In this document: positions 41,889 to 50,715 of the stretch, piece after piece
Layout of the letters: the number at the start of each line of letters is the position of its first letter
Position numbering within the stretch: position 1 is the stretch's first letter
The notes under the pieces: model-generated
Databases searched by the model: none
What the model saw: only the letters and a program-made list of their open reading frames with translations
Told to the model about the DNA's origin: nothing
Made by a program: the position numbers and the translations under genes
NCBI GenBank assembly: GCA_030065915.1
Contig: JASJCQ010000019.1
Location: forward strand, 55,497 to 119,496
Direction of reading: 5' to 3'
Length of the DNA: 64,000 bases
Origin: Woeseiaceae bacterium
GTDB taxonomy: Bacteria > Pseudomonadota > Gammaproteobacteria > Steroidobacterales > Woeseiaceae

Positions 41889-42563
41889 TCACCACACACC
41901 GGGCAACAGTCGATAGCGGACGCGCTTCGCATACGCTTCATATCCGTCGAGCTCCTGGCGCAACGTGCGATCTTCCAGTGCAGTCCGGACAACAAGCCCG
42001 ATAACCGAGAGTATCGCCGGTGCGAAGGCCCACCAGGAAGCCAGGAGGAGGGGGGCGGACAGGCACCATCCGGAAAACCCAAGGTAACCCGGATGCCGAA
42101 CAAATGCGTATGGCCCGGTGTCGATGACTCTGTGTCCACGGTCCGTCTGGATGCGAACTGTCTTCTCGAAGAAGGGATTGACGCCCATCGACCACGAGAA
42201 AAGCATCGTGCCCGGCAGGAAAATAATCAGGCCGAGAGGCCAGTACAGCGCAGACATTGTCGACCACTCAAATCTGACGGCGTCGAACCCTGCGACGATG
42301 TACATCGAAATGAGTACCGGGCCGAAGAACAGCCCCCAGACGATGTCCCAACGCTTGGTGCCTTTGCTCATCCGCAACCGGGCCTCGATCAGCTCGGGGT
42401 TGACTCGTTTCAGGTAGATAGCGTTGGCCAGGTGGTTCAGTGCAATGATGCCGACGTACAGCCAGCCCGCCACCCAGTCCAAACGGCCGGCCGGCCAAAA
42501 TATGACGACGGCGTAGACAACGACAGCCGCGAGCAAGTAAATGGCCAGTCGGATGGTCTCCAT
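41889..42563 (-). CDS. Isoprenylcysteine carboxyl methyltransferase-like membrane protein
   Basis: A 224-residue integral membrane protein with about five helices. The C-terminal half carries the ICMT/PEMT signature: GPYAFVRHPGYLGFSGW, then a hydrophobic helix, then EDRTLRQELDGYEAYAKRVR with YRLLPGVW. This region binds S-adenosylmethionine in the family. Bacterial members methylate various small molecules or lipids; the substrate is not known. Cytoplasmic C-terminal catalytic tail is expected. Confidence 0.88.
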   Translation of the reverse strand: METIRLAIYLLAAVVVYAVVIFWPAGRLDWVAGWLYVGIIALNHLANAIYLKRVNPELIEARLRMSKGTKRWDIVWGLFFGPVLISMYIVAGFDAVRFEWSTMSALYWPLGLIIFLPGTMLFSWSMGVNPFFEKTVRIQTDRGHRVIDTGPYAFVRHPGYLGFSGWCLSAPLLLASWWAFAPAILSVIGLVVRTALEDRTLRQELDGYEAYAKRVRYRLLPGVW

Positions 42564-42570
42564 TTATAGG

Positions 42571-42765
42571 TCACCGTGCCCTTGTGACTCCAGAACAATT
42601 CCTTTCTGTGCAAACTAGTGAGGCAACTCCTTGCGGCAATTCGTACTTGCCGTAGCGCTTCATAGCAAGGGAGCAGGCATTGCACACTTTCTTGTTCTCT
42701 TTTGATTCCAGGCAGCCTGTACACACCTGACAACTGGCAATACGCGCTTCCCAGAATTGACGCAA
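42571..42765 (-). CDS. Possible small cysteine-rich zinc-finger ORF
   Basis: A 64-codon frame with an unusual cysteine pattern: SCQVCTGC, nine residues, VCNACSLAMKRYGKYELP, then CTERNC near the end. The VCNAC-x-LAMK-x-YGK stretch resembles the second half of a GATA-type zinc finger. The frame stays open upstream into the antisense of the next gene and has another Cys (QCATGAR), but only TTG starts are available and there is no ribosome binding site, so expression is doubtful. It may be a remnant of a longer gene. Confidence 0.3.
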   Translation of the reverse strand: MRQFWEARIASCQVCTGCLESKENKKVCNACSLAMKRYGKYELPQGVASLVCTERNCSGVTRAR

Positions 42766-42863
42766 ACGAGCACCCGTCGCACATTGGATTGAGTTGTTTG
42801 AGTGGATGAGATTCGGCGTGGCCTGTCTGAACTCGACGTCACCATGCCGAGGAGGGTGCAGAA

Positions 42864-44402
42864 GTGGATTTCAACGCAAGAGATATTCAGAACGCAGCGA
42901 AAATTGGCTCGAACCTTGGAGCAAGGGAGCGGCGGGCGATGATGAACGAAATCGGCGAGCGATATGGAATTCCTCCCGGCGGATTTCCCAGAGGCCCACG
43001 CTTGACCAGGACCAATGACATTGTTTTTGCCGACTGGCTCCGAAAGCTGAAACACCGGCGTGCCAGCCTTTCAACTTTTGCCAACCTCGAGCGTGGATTC
43101 AAGTACGTACCCGAAATGTCGCCGATGTTGGTATTGACGACGGCAGCGCGCGAATACTACGGCGCTCCTACTGCGCGTGGCCAGCAACTGATTGAGACGT
43201 TCGACAAGGGTGGGCTCGATTTTCTCGGGAAGAACAAGAATCATCTGGGTCTGCCGAAAGGAATCACAAAGCGCTGGATTCCCGTACCACCATACAAGAG
43301 CCCCGAATCGCACAAGTTGACGAACATTCCCAAGGTCTACCCGGCGAAAATCCCGGCGCGAGATCAAGTGCTTGCCTATGCCGCGCAAATGCGCTCGAGC
43401 TATGCCAATTGGGAGAAACACGTCAAGAAAGTTCTGGGCAACGAAGCTGGAACGGCTGCGTTGAACGCACTTACCGACGAATCACGGGCGGTATGGCAAG
43501 CTTATGCGTTCCTGGCACCGGGCGGAAACAAATTCAATACTACGAAGCCGATAAGTTCTCAGCATGGCGGGAATTTTGGCGTTAAGTCGGCGCTTGGCTA
43601 TCTCAAACACAAGGCCGCTCAAGAAGGACGTCCGCTCAACCTCAACGATATTACTACCGATAAAGCCATCAACGGGACTCACTATGTGAAGACGGCGAAA
43701 TACCGGGCGGCGGAAGCGGACTTCTTTAGCGATCTCATTATGTCTTCGCAACAAAGAGACATCGAGGGACCAAAATGGCTGAATCCATTCTGGCACTTCC
43801 TGGATCGTTCGTTGGACTTCCCACTGTCACGCTACAAGAGAGTCGGGTTAAACCTCAACAGGGACGGTAATCCCGACAGACTGGAATTCAGAATTAACGG
43901 AGACCCAGTTTTTCGATCCTCACTTCAGCTGGGAGACGCTAACGAAAACGGAATACCGGATCATCTGGAACTTCGGACGTATGGCAAGCCGTCTCTCAGA
44001 ACTACAACGTCTTTAGGAGACTCCGACAATAACGGAATTCCAGATCACCTTGAGTTGCGTTTACACGGAAAACCGCTCTTCACGCAGAAGTTTCGTCTGG
44101 GCAGTACCCAGAACAAGCTTGGTCTCGACAGAATCGAGCTGAAGGTGCAAGACAAACAGCGCTTCAGGAAGAGTCTCTTTCTGGGTGACGCCAACAAGAA
44201 CGGTATCCCTGATCATCTGGAACTAAGACTCAACGGTAAGACCTTTGCAGAGACCAAGCTACAGCTTGGTGACGCGAACAAGAACGGTATCCCGGACCAT
44301 CTCGAGCTTCAGGCGCACGGTAAGCTGCTACCCAACACGATGTTGGATTTTAAGCCTGCTCCGTACGGCGGAATGGATGGCAATCCGTTTACCAGCATCT
44401 GA
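42864..44402 (+). CDS. Unknown protein with six C-terminal EF-hand-like repeats
   Basis: A 512-residue protein without a signal peptide or membrane segment. Start: GTG at 42864, with AGGAGG about 10 bases upstream. Residues 1-329 are a basic region of unknown family (IPPGGFPRGPRL, YYGAPTARGQQLIETFDKGG, LPKGITKRWIPVPPYKSPES). From residue 330 six tandem 28-residue units follow, each beginning with a 12-residue EF-hand-like loop: GDANENGIPDHLELR type, with D1/N3/N5/G6/D9/E12. The first loop starts N-L-N-R-D-G and the fourth (STQNKLGLDRIE) is degenerate. The last 14 residues are a distinct tail. Such loops bind calcium in thrombospondin type 3 and dockerin repeats. Confidence 0.75.
   Translation: MDFNARDIQNAAKIGSNLGARERRAMMNEIGERYGIPPGGFPRGPRLTRTNDIVFADWLRKLKHRRASLSTFANLERGFKYVPEMSPMLVLTTAAREYYGAPTARGQQLIETFDKGGLDFLGKNKNHLGLPKGITKRWIPVPPYKSPESHKLTNIPKVYPAKIPARDQVLAYAAQMRSSYANWEKHVKKVLGNEAGTAALNALTDESRAVWQAYAFLAPGGNKFNTTKPISSQHGGNFGVKSALGYLKHKAAQEGRPLNLNDITTDKAINGTHYVKTAKYRAAEADFFSDLIMSSQQRDIEGPKWLNPFWHFLDRSLDFPLSRYKRVGLNLNRDGNPDRLEFRINGDPVFRSSLQLGDANENGIPDHLELRTYGKPSLRTTTSLGDSDNNGIPDHLELRLHGKPLFTQKFRLGSTQNKLGLDRIELKVQDKQRFRKSLFLGDANKNGIPDHLELRLNGKTFAETKLQLGDANKNGIPDHLELQAHGKLLPNTMLDFKPAPYGGMDGNPFTSI
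43851..44354 (+). repeat. Six 84-bp tandem repeats inside the coding region
   Basis: Loop codons for the first repeat position fall at 43851, 43935, 44019, 44103, 44187 and 44271, an exact 84-base period with no indels. Units 5 and 6 are the most alike (both read GACGC-x-AACAAGAACGGTATC). The repeats have diverged by substitution only. Confidence 0.85.
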
Positions 44403-44605
44403 AATCGGAAACGCCAGGTCGTAGTACGGCTTGAACCACGCGTCGTCCGGTCGCTCGAGTTGTAACGAAGTCCGCGGTTCGCTTATGTGATTGCAGTGCC
44501 GTTAAACGGGAGTTCGACACGCGACCAGGCGCGAAGCTGACCGAGGCCTTCCAGGACTTCGGGGAAGGAAACAGGGACAGGTCGGCCAGTCAGGAGGCTA
44601 AACAC

Positions 44606-46276
44606 ATGGTGGAATTTGTGACTCGATACAAGCGCTATGCACAGATCACGGCGGCGTTTGCTCGACATGACTTTGGCTATCTCTCCGACAAGATGGGTTT
44701 CAGCAAGCTCTATGCAGGGGAGGAAGCTCTGCCTCCTCATGAGGACAGCAAGGAAAGAGAGGCATCTTCTCAACCGACTGGACACTTGAGCGCGCCGGAG
44801 CGTCTGCGCATGGTCTGCGAAGAACTGGGACCCACTTTCGTCAAGATGGGGCAGATCCTGAGTACTCGCCCGGATCTGTTGCCGAAGCCCTACATCACAG
44901 AGTTACGGAAGCTCCAGGACCACGCCTCCAAGATCCCCTTTGAAGAGGTGAGGAAAGTGGTCGAGACGGAGATGGGGAAAGAACTCAATGAGATCTTCCC
45001 CGCCTTTGAGGAGAAGCCGCTTGCGGCGGCCTCGATTGCCCAGGTGCATCGCTGCACTCTGCCCGATGGAACGCAGGCCGTCGCCAAGGTTCTGCGCCCC
45101 GGGATTGAAGAGCAGATCCGCATGGATCTCTCGATCCTCTACGGAATGGCTCGCCTTGCCAACCGCAGCAGATTTGCCGAAACCATCGATAAGGTGAAGG
45201 TGATCCAGGAGTTTGAACGGGTCATCCTGCGCGAGCTGGACTTCGTCGCAGAGGGCCACCTCACAGAGGAGTTTGCGCGCAATTTCCAGGACGACCCGAA
45301 GGTGCACATAGCTCGCATTTTCTGGGATTACTCCGGTCAACGCGTGCTCACCATGGAATTCCTCGATGGCGTCAACATCAGCCAACTCGACGAGCATCTC
45401 AAGCAAGAAGTCGATACCCGCGAGCTGGCAAAGACGGTGGTGATGGTCACATTGAAACAGATTTTCCGCGACGGGCTCTTTCACGCCGACCCTCACCCGG
45501 GCAACTTGATGCTCCTGCCGAACGGCGTACTCGGAATTCTCGACTTCGGTATGATCGGGCGCTTCGATCGCCACACCCTGGCCATGCTCCGCGCGATCGT
45601 TTTTGACGTCATCCGGCGAGACCACGTCAGCATGGCCGCGCACCTCCTCGACTATGACATCGTTGGACATGATGTCGACATGCGGAAGCTGCGCGAAGAC
45701 CTGCGACTGTTGTTCCGGAATATCGCCACCATGCCGAGGGCACAGGCCAGTGAGGCCCTGCAGAGCTTTGTGGTTGAGCACGAGCTCCATATCCCTGCCG
45801 ATCTCTTCTTGCTCGATAAGACCTTCGGCACCCTCGATGGCACCATCCGGCTCCTCGATCCAAGATTCGATCTCCAGGCCGTCGCCGAGGACTTTGGAGC
45901 AGAGGAGGGAATGAAGGTCCTCGATATCGAGACGATGGTCAAGGAACTCGGGATGCGCATCTTTCAAGATGCCGATGCCTTCGTGGAAATGCCGGTTCTG
46001 CTAAGGCGTATCATGCGCCGAGTCGATGAAGGTCATTTCGCCACCCGAACTCGCTTACAGATCGACGACGAGACTTATGCGCGCCTCAACAAACTCGGCC
46101 TCAACCTGTTCACCGGTGCGACCGGTATCGCCGCCCTGATGTTTGCGTGGTTCACTCGCGCCGCCACTGATATCGTACTTCCCTTCGGCATCAACTTGCC
46201 CGCTTTCCTACTGGTTGCTGGAGGGCTTCTCGTCTTCCTCACAACCTGGTCGCTCTGGAAGGGGAAGAAACTGTAG
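44606..46276 (+). CDS. ABC1/AarF/UbiB family atypical kinase
   Basis: A 556-residue protein with the ADCK/UbiB signature: KxGQ motif [16 protein letters not shown] (about residues 77-92), Ala-rich ATP loop [13 protein letters not shown] lysine in [34 protein letters not shown] and ILDFGMIGR. Two C-terminal transmembrane helices follow ([18 protein letters not shown] and [18 protein letters not shown]). AGGAGG precedes the ATG. UbiB itself supports ubiquinone synthesis, but this copy stands apart from any ubi gene, so a different lipid-linked role is possible. Confidence 0.92.
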   Translation: MVEFVTRYKRYAQITAAFARHDFGYLSDKMGFSKLYAGEEALPPHEDSKEREASSQPTGHLSAPERLRMVCEELGPTFVKMGQILSTRPDLLPKPYITELRKLQDHASKIPFEEVRKVVETEMGKELNEIFPAFEEKPLAAASIAQVHRCTLPDGTQAVAKVLRPGIEEQIRMDLSILYGMARLANRSRFAETIDKVKVIQEFERVILRELDFVAEGHLTEEFARNFQDDPKVHIARIFWDYSGQRVLTMEFLDGVNISQLDEHLKQEVDTRELAKTVVMVTLKQIFRDGLFHADPHPGNLMLLPNGVLGILDFGMIGRFDRHTLAMLRAIVFDVIRRDHVSMAAHLLDYDIVGHDVDMRKLREDLRLLFRNIATMPRAQASEALQSFVVEHELHIPADLFLLDKTFGTLDGTIRLLDPRFDLQAVAEDFGAEEGMKVLDIETMVKELGMRIFQDADAFVEMPVLLRRIMRRVDEGHFATRTRLQIDDETYARLNKLGLNLFTGATGIAALMFAWFTRAATDIVLPFGINLPAFLLVAGGLLVFLTTWSLWKGKKL

Positions 46277-46576
46277 CGGGCATCCAGTCTGAATAGGCTA
46301 GTGGAGGTGAGCTATCGCAGATATCTGAGCCGCGCTCCTTACGTGGCGATCGAAGAGCTTCGCCGTGACTGTGTTTGCTGATCCGCGATTCGGGGGGGCG
46401 GTACGTTCGGACGGTTCGAATGAGCGCGTATGGTCGGTTTATTGCGCCAAGTCGCCGGCCAAGAGTCGTGAGGCAGGGCGCCTCCCACGCTTATTAAACC
46501 AATTCTCCTGGTTCATTCTGTAAGATTTTCCACTCTGGCGCGTCCTGTTCTTGAAATCTCGATAACAGGAGCTCAA
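46277..46576. other. Intergenic region, no gene recognised
   Basis: 300 bases upstream of the ECF sigma gene. I see no RNA gene or terminator. A conventional promoter for the sigma gene should be in the last 100 bases; I cannot pick out an ECF-type -35/-10 pair with confidence. Confidence 0.4.
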
Positions 46577-47143
46577 ATGACAACTACAGGAGTACAGTGT
46601 ATGGCGCGCCTTACCGAGGGTTTGACGGGGTGGCGTGGCTTACGCGCAGCTCGACGCGCGGAACTGATCGAAGCGCTGAATGCCCATGCGGGGATCATGA
46701 TCGCGACCGCGATTCGCGTTCTGGGAAGCCTCCACGATGCCGAAGATGTTGCCCAGGACATCGCCGAAAGACTGCTGCGTTCACCGCCAACGTCGATAAA
46801 AAACTGGCCGGCCTACCTGAAAACGCTATCAATCAACCGGGCAATTGACCGGCTGCGAAAAAGACGCTCCACGTTGGGTACCGACGATATCGCCGATTCC
46901 AGCACACCGGAGACGCAGTTCGAGGCTGACCAGCGCGCCCGAGCGCTACGGGATGCGATTTCCACGTTGAAGCATCGCGACGCAACGCTGTTCAGCCTCT
47001 ACTACCTGGCTGATTTGAGCCAATCCGAGATTGGCCGCCAGCTCGATATGACGGAAAGCGCTGTTGGAGTGGCATTGCACCGAATCCGACAAAAACTCAG
47101 TGACAATCTTCGAGCGCACTTGCAGCTTGGCGAACAGGAATAA
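46577..47143 (+). CDS. ECF sigma factor with adjacent anti-sigma gene
   Basis: A 188-residue ECF sigma factor: region 2 ATAIRVLGSLHDAEDVAQDI and NWPAYLKTLSINRAIDRLRK; region 4 HRDATLFSLYYLADLSQSEI and MTESAVGVALHRIRQKLSD. ATG at 46577 with CAGGAG upstream. Five bases after its stop starts a membrane protein that is probably its anti-sigma factor. Confidence 0.9.
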   Translation: MTTTGVQCMARLTEGLTGWRGLRAARRAELIEALNAHAGIMIATAIRVLGSLHDAEDVAQDIAERLLRSPPTSIKNWPAYLKTLSINRAIDRLRKRRSTLGTDDIADSSTPETQFEADQRARALRDAISTLKHRDATLFSLYYLADLSQSEIGRQLDMTESAVGVALHRIRQKLSDNLRAHLQLGEQE

Positions 47144-47147
47144 CGAC

Positions 47148-47909
47148 ATGAATGACATCACACACAGTAACGAAGACGAACGCTTCCTTGAGCCATTTAT
47201 TGCGTCCGCACGCAATGACGCTGACGATGAAGCCGTGGCGCAGGCTGCAGAGCGTATGCGCCAGCGCTTGCCGGTCGTACCGGAACGCCGTTTCTTTAGC
47301 TGGAGCCCTCGATTCGCCACGGCGGCGGTTCTCATTGCCGGGCTCGCGGTCACGCTCAGCCTGTTCGTGCCCGGCGGTAGCGGCACGGCATTTGCGGACG
47401 TCCAGGCGTGGTTTTCGAGCTACCGGACGCTGGACGTTCGAACAAGCTTGACGCTTGGCGATCAAGAGATGGTCAACATCAGGGTACAGACAAACGCAGA
47501 CGGGGATACTCGCATCGAGCAGTCCGGCGTAGTCCAAATACTCAGCGTCAGTGACGGCACCTTTACAACGCTGTTGCCGGGTAATCGCTATTTCGAGCAA
47601 GCTATCGAACTGTATCGCGACACCGATCGCAACCTGCAATGGGTCGAGAAACTGAGAGCGTTCCGCGGCGAGGCGGCAGTGCTGAGCGATACCAGAGTGA
47701 TCGACGGCCAGGAAGTTACTGGACACAGGCTCGTCATCGACGACATCAACCTCACGCTCTGGAGTCAGATCAACACTAACCAGCCGGTCTTACTCGAAGG
47801 CGAACTTTCTGGCGGGTTGCAGCTTGAGACTCGCTTCAGGTTTAACGTTTCACTCGCAAGCCAGTTGTTCGAAGTTCCGGCGGGCTTCGAACTGGTGACG
47901 CAAGACTGA
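47148..47909 (+). CDS. Probable anti-sigma factor, membrane protein
   Basis: A 253-residue protein. Residues 1-60 are acidic and probably cytoplasmic (IASARNDADDEAVAQAAERM). A single transmembrane helix follows (FATAAVLIAGLAVTLSLFV, about 62-80). The periplasmic remainder is a beta-rich domain (YRTLDVRTSLTLGDQEMVNI, VVQILSVSDGTFTTLLPGNR, ETRFRFNVSLASQLFEVPAG) similar to LolA/LppX-like sensor domains. No anti-sigma zinc motif (HxxxCxxC) is present, so the group is not the classic ZAS. Pairing with the ECF gene makes an anti-sigma role likely. Confidence 0.75.
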   Translation: MNDITHSNEDERFLEPFIASARNDADDEAVAQAAERMRQRLPVVPERRFFSWSPRFATAAVLIAGLAVTLSLFVPGGSGTAFADVQAWFSSYRTLDVRTSLTLGDQEMVNIRVQTNADGDTRIEQSGVVQILSVSDGTFTTLLPGNRYFEQAIELYRDTDRNLQWVEKLRAFRGEAAVLSDTRVIDGQEVTGHRLVIDDINLTLWSQINTNQPVLLEGELSGGLQLETRFRFNVSLASQLFEVPAGFELVTQD

Positions 47910-47922
47910 CTGTGGAAGCCGT

Positions 47923-47951
47923 GCCGAGCCTGGCCTATGGCCGGGTTCGGC
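47923..47951 (+). terminator. Rho-independent terminator after sigma/anti-sigma operon
   Basis: GCCGAGCCTGGCC (47923-47935), loop TAT, and GGCCGGGTTCGGC (47939-47951) make a 13-bp stem with two G-U pairs. GTCTATTGTT follows. It starts 14 bases after the anti-sigma stop. Confidence 0.75.
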
Positions 47952-48176
47952 GTCTATTGTTGAGAAGCGCGATGGCATCAGCATTACGCAACATTCGAAG
48001 CGGACAACCCCGCAGTGCTACCGCATCAGGAGCGTGATTAGCATGTGTGGAAAAGTTCAGTGTCGAAAAGAGGCTGCATTACGACTATCGACGGTCGGCC
48101 GCAGATTCGCCGGTATTAGCAAAGTGAGAGGAGGGCACCGGCCTTCCCAACTATTCCGCAAAAGTTGGGGTGCATG

Positions 48177-48230
48177 GCATTTCTAATGCAATCAAACTGC
48201 ATAATTAGTCCGATTGCTCCCAAAATGGGA
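48177..48230. promoter_or_regulatory. Candidate HigBA operator/promoter region
   Basis: Two inverted repeats flank the expected promoter of the toxin gene: GCATT-TCT-AATGC at 48177-48189 and TCCCA-AAA-TGGGA at 48218-48230, the latter ending 19 bases before the toxin start. The antitoxin of HigA type usually represses its own operon at such sites. Confidence 0.45.
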
Positions 48231-48249
48231 TCATGTTACTGTTTTTCGA

Positions 48250-48543
48250 ATGCGAATCATTGCCCGTAGGACGCTTCGAGATTTCTGGATGCGGTACCCG
48301 CGGGCGGAACAGCCTTTAAAAGCCTGGTTTAGAGAATCCGCTACGGCCGATTGGGCGGGCCCCGAGGATGTGAAACGGCATTATCGTCATGCGAGCATCC
48401 TCAAAGGCAACCGGGTGGTTTTCAATATTGCCGGCAACAGATACAGGCTCATCGTGCAGATCAACTATGATTTTAGAGTTATCTACATTCGGTTCGTCGG
48501 TTCACACTCGGACTATGACAAGATCAATGCGGAGACCATTTAG
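48250..48543 (+). CDS. higB: HigB-type mRNA interferase toxin
   Basis: A 97-residue toxin of the HigB family (RelE superfamily): RIIARRTLRDFWMRYPRAEQ, LKAWFRESATADWAGPEDVK, NRVVFNIAGNRYRLIVQIN and IRFVGSHSDYDKINAETI. The terminal GSHSDYDKI is diagnostic of the HigB_toxin family (proteins that cut mRNA on the ribosome). The toxin gene precedes the antitoxin, the higBA order. Start: ATG 48250 in preference to ATG 48214. Confidence 0.92.
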   Translation: MRIIARRTLRDFWMRYPRAEQPLKAWFRESATADWAGPEDVKRHYRHASILKGNRVVFNIAGNRYRLIVQINYDFRVIYIRFVGSHSDYDKINAETI

Positions 48544-48903
48544 ATGACCATTCGACCAATTAGAAACGAACGTGACCACGAGCGTGCTCTGAAACGCATC
48601 CAAGCGCTAATGTCGGCCAAGGTGGGTACAGACGATGGTGATGAACTCGACGTTCTTGCGACGCTCGTTGATGCGTATGAAACGAACAGCTTTCCTGTTG
48701 ATCCTCCGGATCCGATTGAAGCGATCCGTTTCAGGATGGAACAGCTTGGGTTGGACAGAAAAGACCTGGAGGCTTCTATTGGGTCACGTGCCAGAGTGTC
48801 AGAGGTGCTTAATAAGAAACGGGGCTTGTCGCTGAAGATGATCAGGGCCTTACACGAAGAGTTGGATATCCCTCTGGAGGCACTTATCGGCAAGGATGCT
48901 TGA
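48544..48903 (+). CDS. higA: HigA-type antitoxin (XRE helix-turn-helix)
   Basis: A 119-residue antitoxin. The N-terminal helical part (HERALKRIQALMSAKVGTDD) is followed by an XRE-type helix-turn-helix (IEAIRFRMEQLGLDRKDLEA, VSEVLNKKRGLSLKMIRALH) and a LHEELDIPLEALIG end. It starts one base after the toxin stop. It should neutralise HigB and repress the operon. Confidence 0.92.
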   Translation: MTIRPIRNERDHERALKRIQALMSAKVGTDDGDELDVLATLVDAYETNSFPVDPPDPIEAIRFRMEQLGLDRKDLEASIGSRARVSEVLNKKRGLSLKMIRALHEELDIPLEALIGKDA

Positions 48904-49403
48904 TGTATCGGCGTGCCAATAACTGCGCATAATGTATATTATGTTAAATAGGATACCTGGTCGGGGTCAGGTCAGCCGATAGAAGCCCCCTTTTCCAAAA
49001 TTAGTGGGACTCTTTTTCAACACTCTATTCGAGCGCTCTAATTCAGAAAAACCTCGTTTCTGTAGGCAAAACCGTCCACGAGAGTGCCCTGAAACAGTTT
49101 CGGCCGGTCCGAAGTCCCCAGAACCTAATGCTTCTGCCTGCACGTATGGGTGGGTTGCGTTTGTGTGGATTCAAAGCAACCAGAAGTCCAGAAAGCTGCC
49201 CACTCACCCTTGGCAACCGCCGGGACCACGTAAACAGACGTAATCAATCCCGTTACGCGCTTTTGGGTGTATTTGGCGATCCAAGAACACACCCGGATTC
49301 CCCGGTCTTTCGTTTTGAGAAACAGGTCCCTGAATAGCTTCAGATCCATTGCTAATGTGACATATCTCGCGAAATGATCTCGCTTGAATCTGGAGTCAAA
49401 GCA
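48904..49403. other. Intergenic region with AT-rich palindrome (48928-48943)
   Basis: Just after the antitoxin stop, CATAAT-GTAT-ATTATG (48928-48943) is a symmetrical AT-rich element followed by GTTAAATA. The rest of the 500 bases contains no gene I can support; a 74-codon minus frame (49125-49349) lacks family resemblance. The promoter of the cNMP/rhodanese gene should lie near 49300-49390. Confidence 0.4.
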
Positions 49404-50447
49404 ATGACCAAGGGCATGGATGCTGCCGAGCTGGCGAAGTTCTCGCCGTTCAACGCGCTGAATTCAACCAATATCGACGAGCTGCTTAAGGACGTCATCG
49501 TCCTTGAGGCTACACAGGGCGAAGTGCTCTTCAGCCAGGGCGACAAGGGCAGGCGTTCGATTTACCTCCTTTCGGGCACGATCTCGCTGAACGAGAACGA
49601 CGACGTGAAGGAAACACTGGTCGGCGGGTCTGAAGAGGCTCGGAACCCCGTTGCTCCGGTTCTGCCACGCCAGGTCACAGCGGTTGCCGAGGGTGATGTC
49701 CGGTATTTCAGTATCGACAGCGAAGCACTGGATCTCACGCTGACGCTCGAGCAGACGGGCATCTACGAAGTCGGCGACATTGAAGCAACGATGACTTCCG
49801 CCGAGGGCGACTGGATGAGCGCCCTACTTCGCACCAAGACGTTTCAGCTGATCCCCCCGCAGAACATCCAGATGATTTTCATGCGCCTGCAGCGTAGAGA
49901 ATACAAGGCTGGCGAGGTCGTCATTAAGCAGGGCGACAAGGGCGATCATTTCTACATTATTACCAGCGGCCGGTGCATGGTGACGCGGGAGACGCCAGGC
50001 AACGGCAGCAATATCGATCTTGCCGATCTGGGCGTCGGAGCGACTTTTGGTGAGGAAGCACTGATCTCAAATGAGGCTCGAAACGCCACGATTACGATGC
50101 TGACCGATGGCACGTTGATGGAGTTGGGCCGCGACGACTTCCAGTCGCTCCTGAATGACGAGGTGGTTGTTTCCCTGAGTCATGACGATGCCGATGAGGC
50201 CGTCAGCCAGGGCGGCCAGTGGCTCGACGTCCGGGTACCGAGCGAATTCAAAGCATCGAGCAAGGCCAATGCCACTAATCTGCCGCTCTACATGCTTCGC
50301 CATAAGTTGGACGACCTGGATCGAAGGACACCGTATGTCGTCTATTGCGACACGGGTCGACGCAGCTCAGCCGCCGCGTTCATCCTGAACCAGCGAGGAT
50401 TCGAGACCGCGGTCCTTAAAGGTGGCTTGAACTGCAGCGAACTCTAG
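49404..50447 (+). CDS. Double cNMP-binding domain plus rhodanese protein
   Basis: About 347 residues. Two cyclic-nucleotide-binding modules are followed by a rhodanese. The first (AKFSPFNALNSTNIDELLKD, LLSGTISLNENDDVKETLVG) lacks a proper phosphate cassette and may be non-binding. The second is well formed (YKAGEVVIKQGDKGDHFYII, FGEEALISNEARNATI). The C-terminal rhodanese (QGGQWLDVRVPSEFKASSKA) has its active Cys in VVYCDTGRRSSAAAF. The start is ATG 49404 with GGAG eight bases upstream. A closely related paralogue lies at 61360. A sulfur-transfer activity gated by cAMP, cGMP or another nucleotide is inferred. Confidence 0.9.
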   Translation: MTKGMDAAELAKFSPFNALNSTNIDELLKDVIVLEATQGEVLFSQGDKGRRSIYLLSGTISLNENDDVKETLVGGSEEARNPVAPVLPRQVTAVAEGDVRYFSIDSEALDLTLTLEQTGIYEVGDIEATMTSAEGDWMSALLRTKTFQLIPPQNIQMIFMRLQRREYKAGEVVIKQGDKGDHFYIITSGRCMVTRETPGNGSNIDLADLGVGATFGEEALISNEARNATITMLTDGTLMELGRDDFQSLLNDEVVVSLSHDDADEAVSQGGQWLDVRVPSEFKASSKANATNLPLYMLRHKLDDLDRRTPYVVYCDTGRRSSAAAFILNQRGFETAVLKGGLNCSEL

Positions 50448-50553
50448 CTGCAAGCCCTGCGCTTATTCGCGCTGCTCCGATTTGACAAAATGCGCACATT
50501 TTCAGCGTATAGCGCCGACTGACGCCAAATTGCGACAGTCAGCGAATTAAATA

Positions 50554-50578
50554 ATAAGTATATAAAATATTTACTTAT
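50554..50578. promoter_or_regulatory. AT-rich inverted repeat upstream of outer-membrane gene
   Basis: ATAAGTA (50554-50560) and TACTTAT (50572-50578) are exact complements separated by 11 AT bases. They lie in the AT-richest part of the 260-base gap before the outer-membrane barrel gene. This may be an operator or promoter region; function is unproven. Confidence 0.4.
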
Positions 50579-50715
50579 ACGCTTTTTGTAGAAGTGACTG
50601 TAGGTCAGTATTCGGTCGTTAGACTTTCGAAACGACTCGGCGTTAGCATTCGCGCCAAGTCGAAACACGTTCGATTATCCGATAAACGCTTGGGCAGCAA
50701 TTTCGAGAGATGACT

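Noticed and set aside
44903..45967. 354-codon minus frame opposite the UbiB-like gene
   Set aside because: It is an antisense shadow of a gene with complete kinase motifs.
49125..49349. 74-codon minus frame MDLKLFRDLFLKTKDRG...
   Set aside because: Its N-terminus looks coding-like, but there is no ribosome binding site and the C-terminal half is of random composition; evidence is insufficient.
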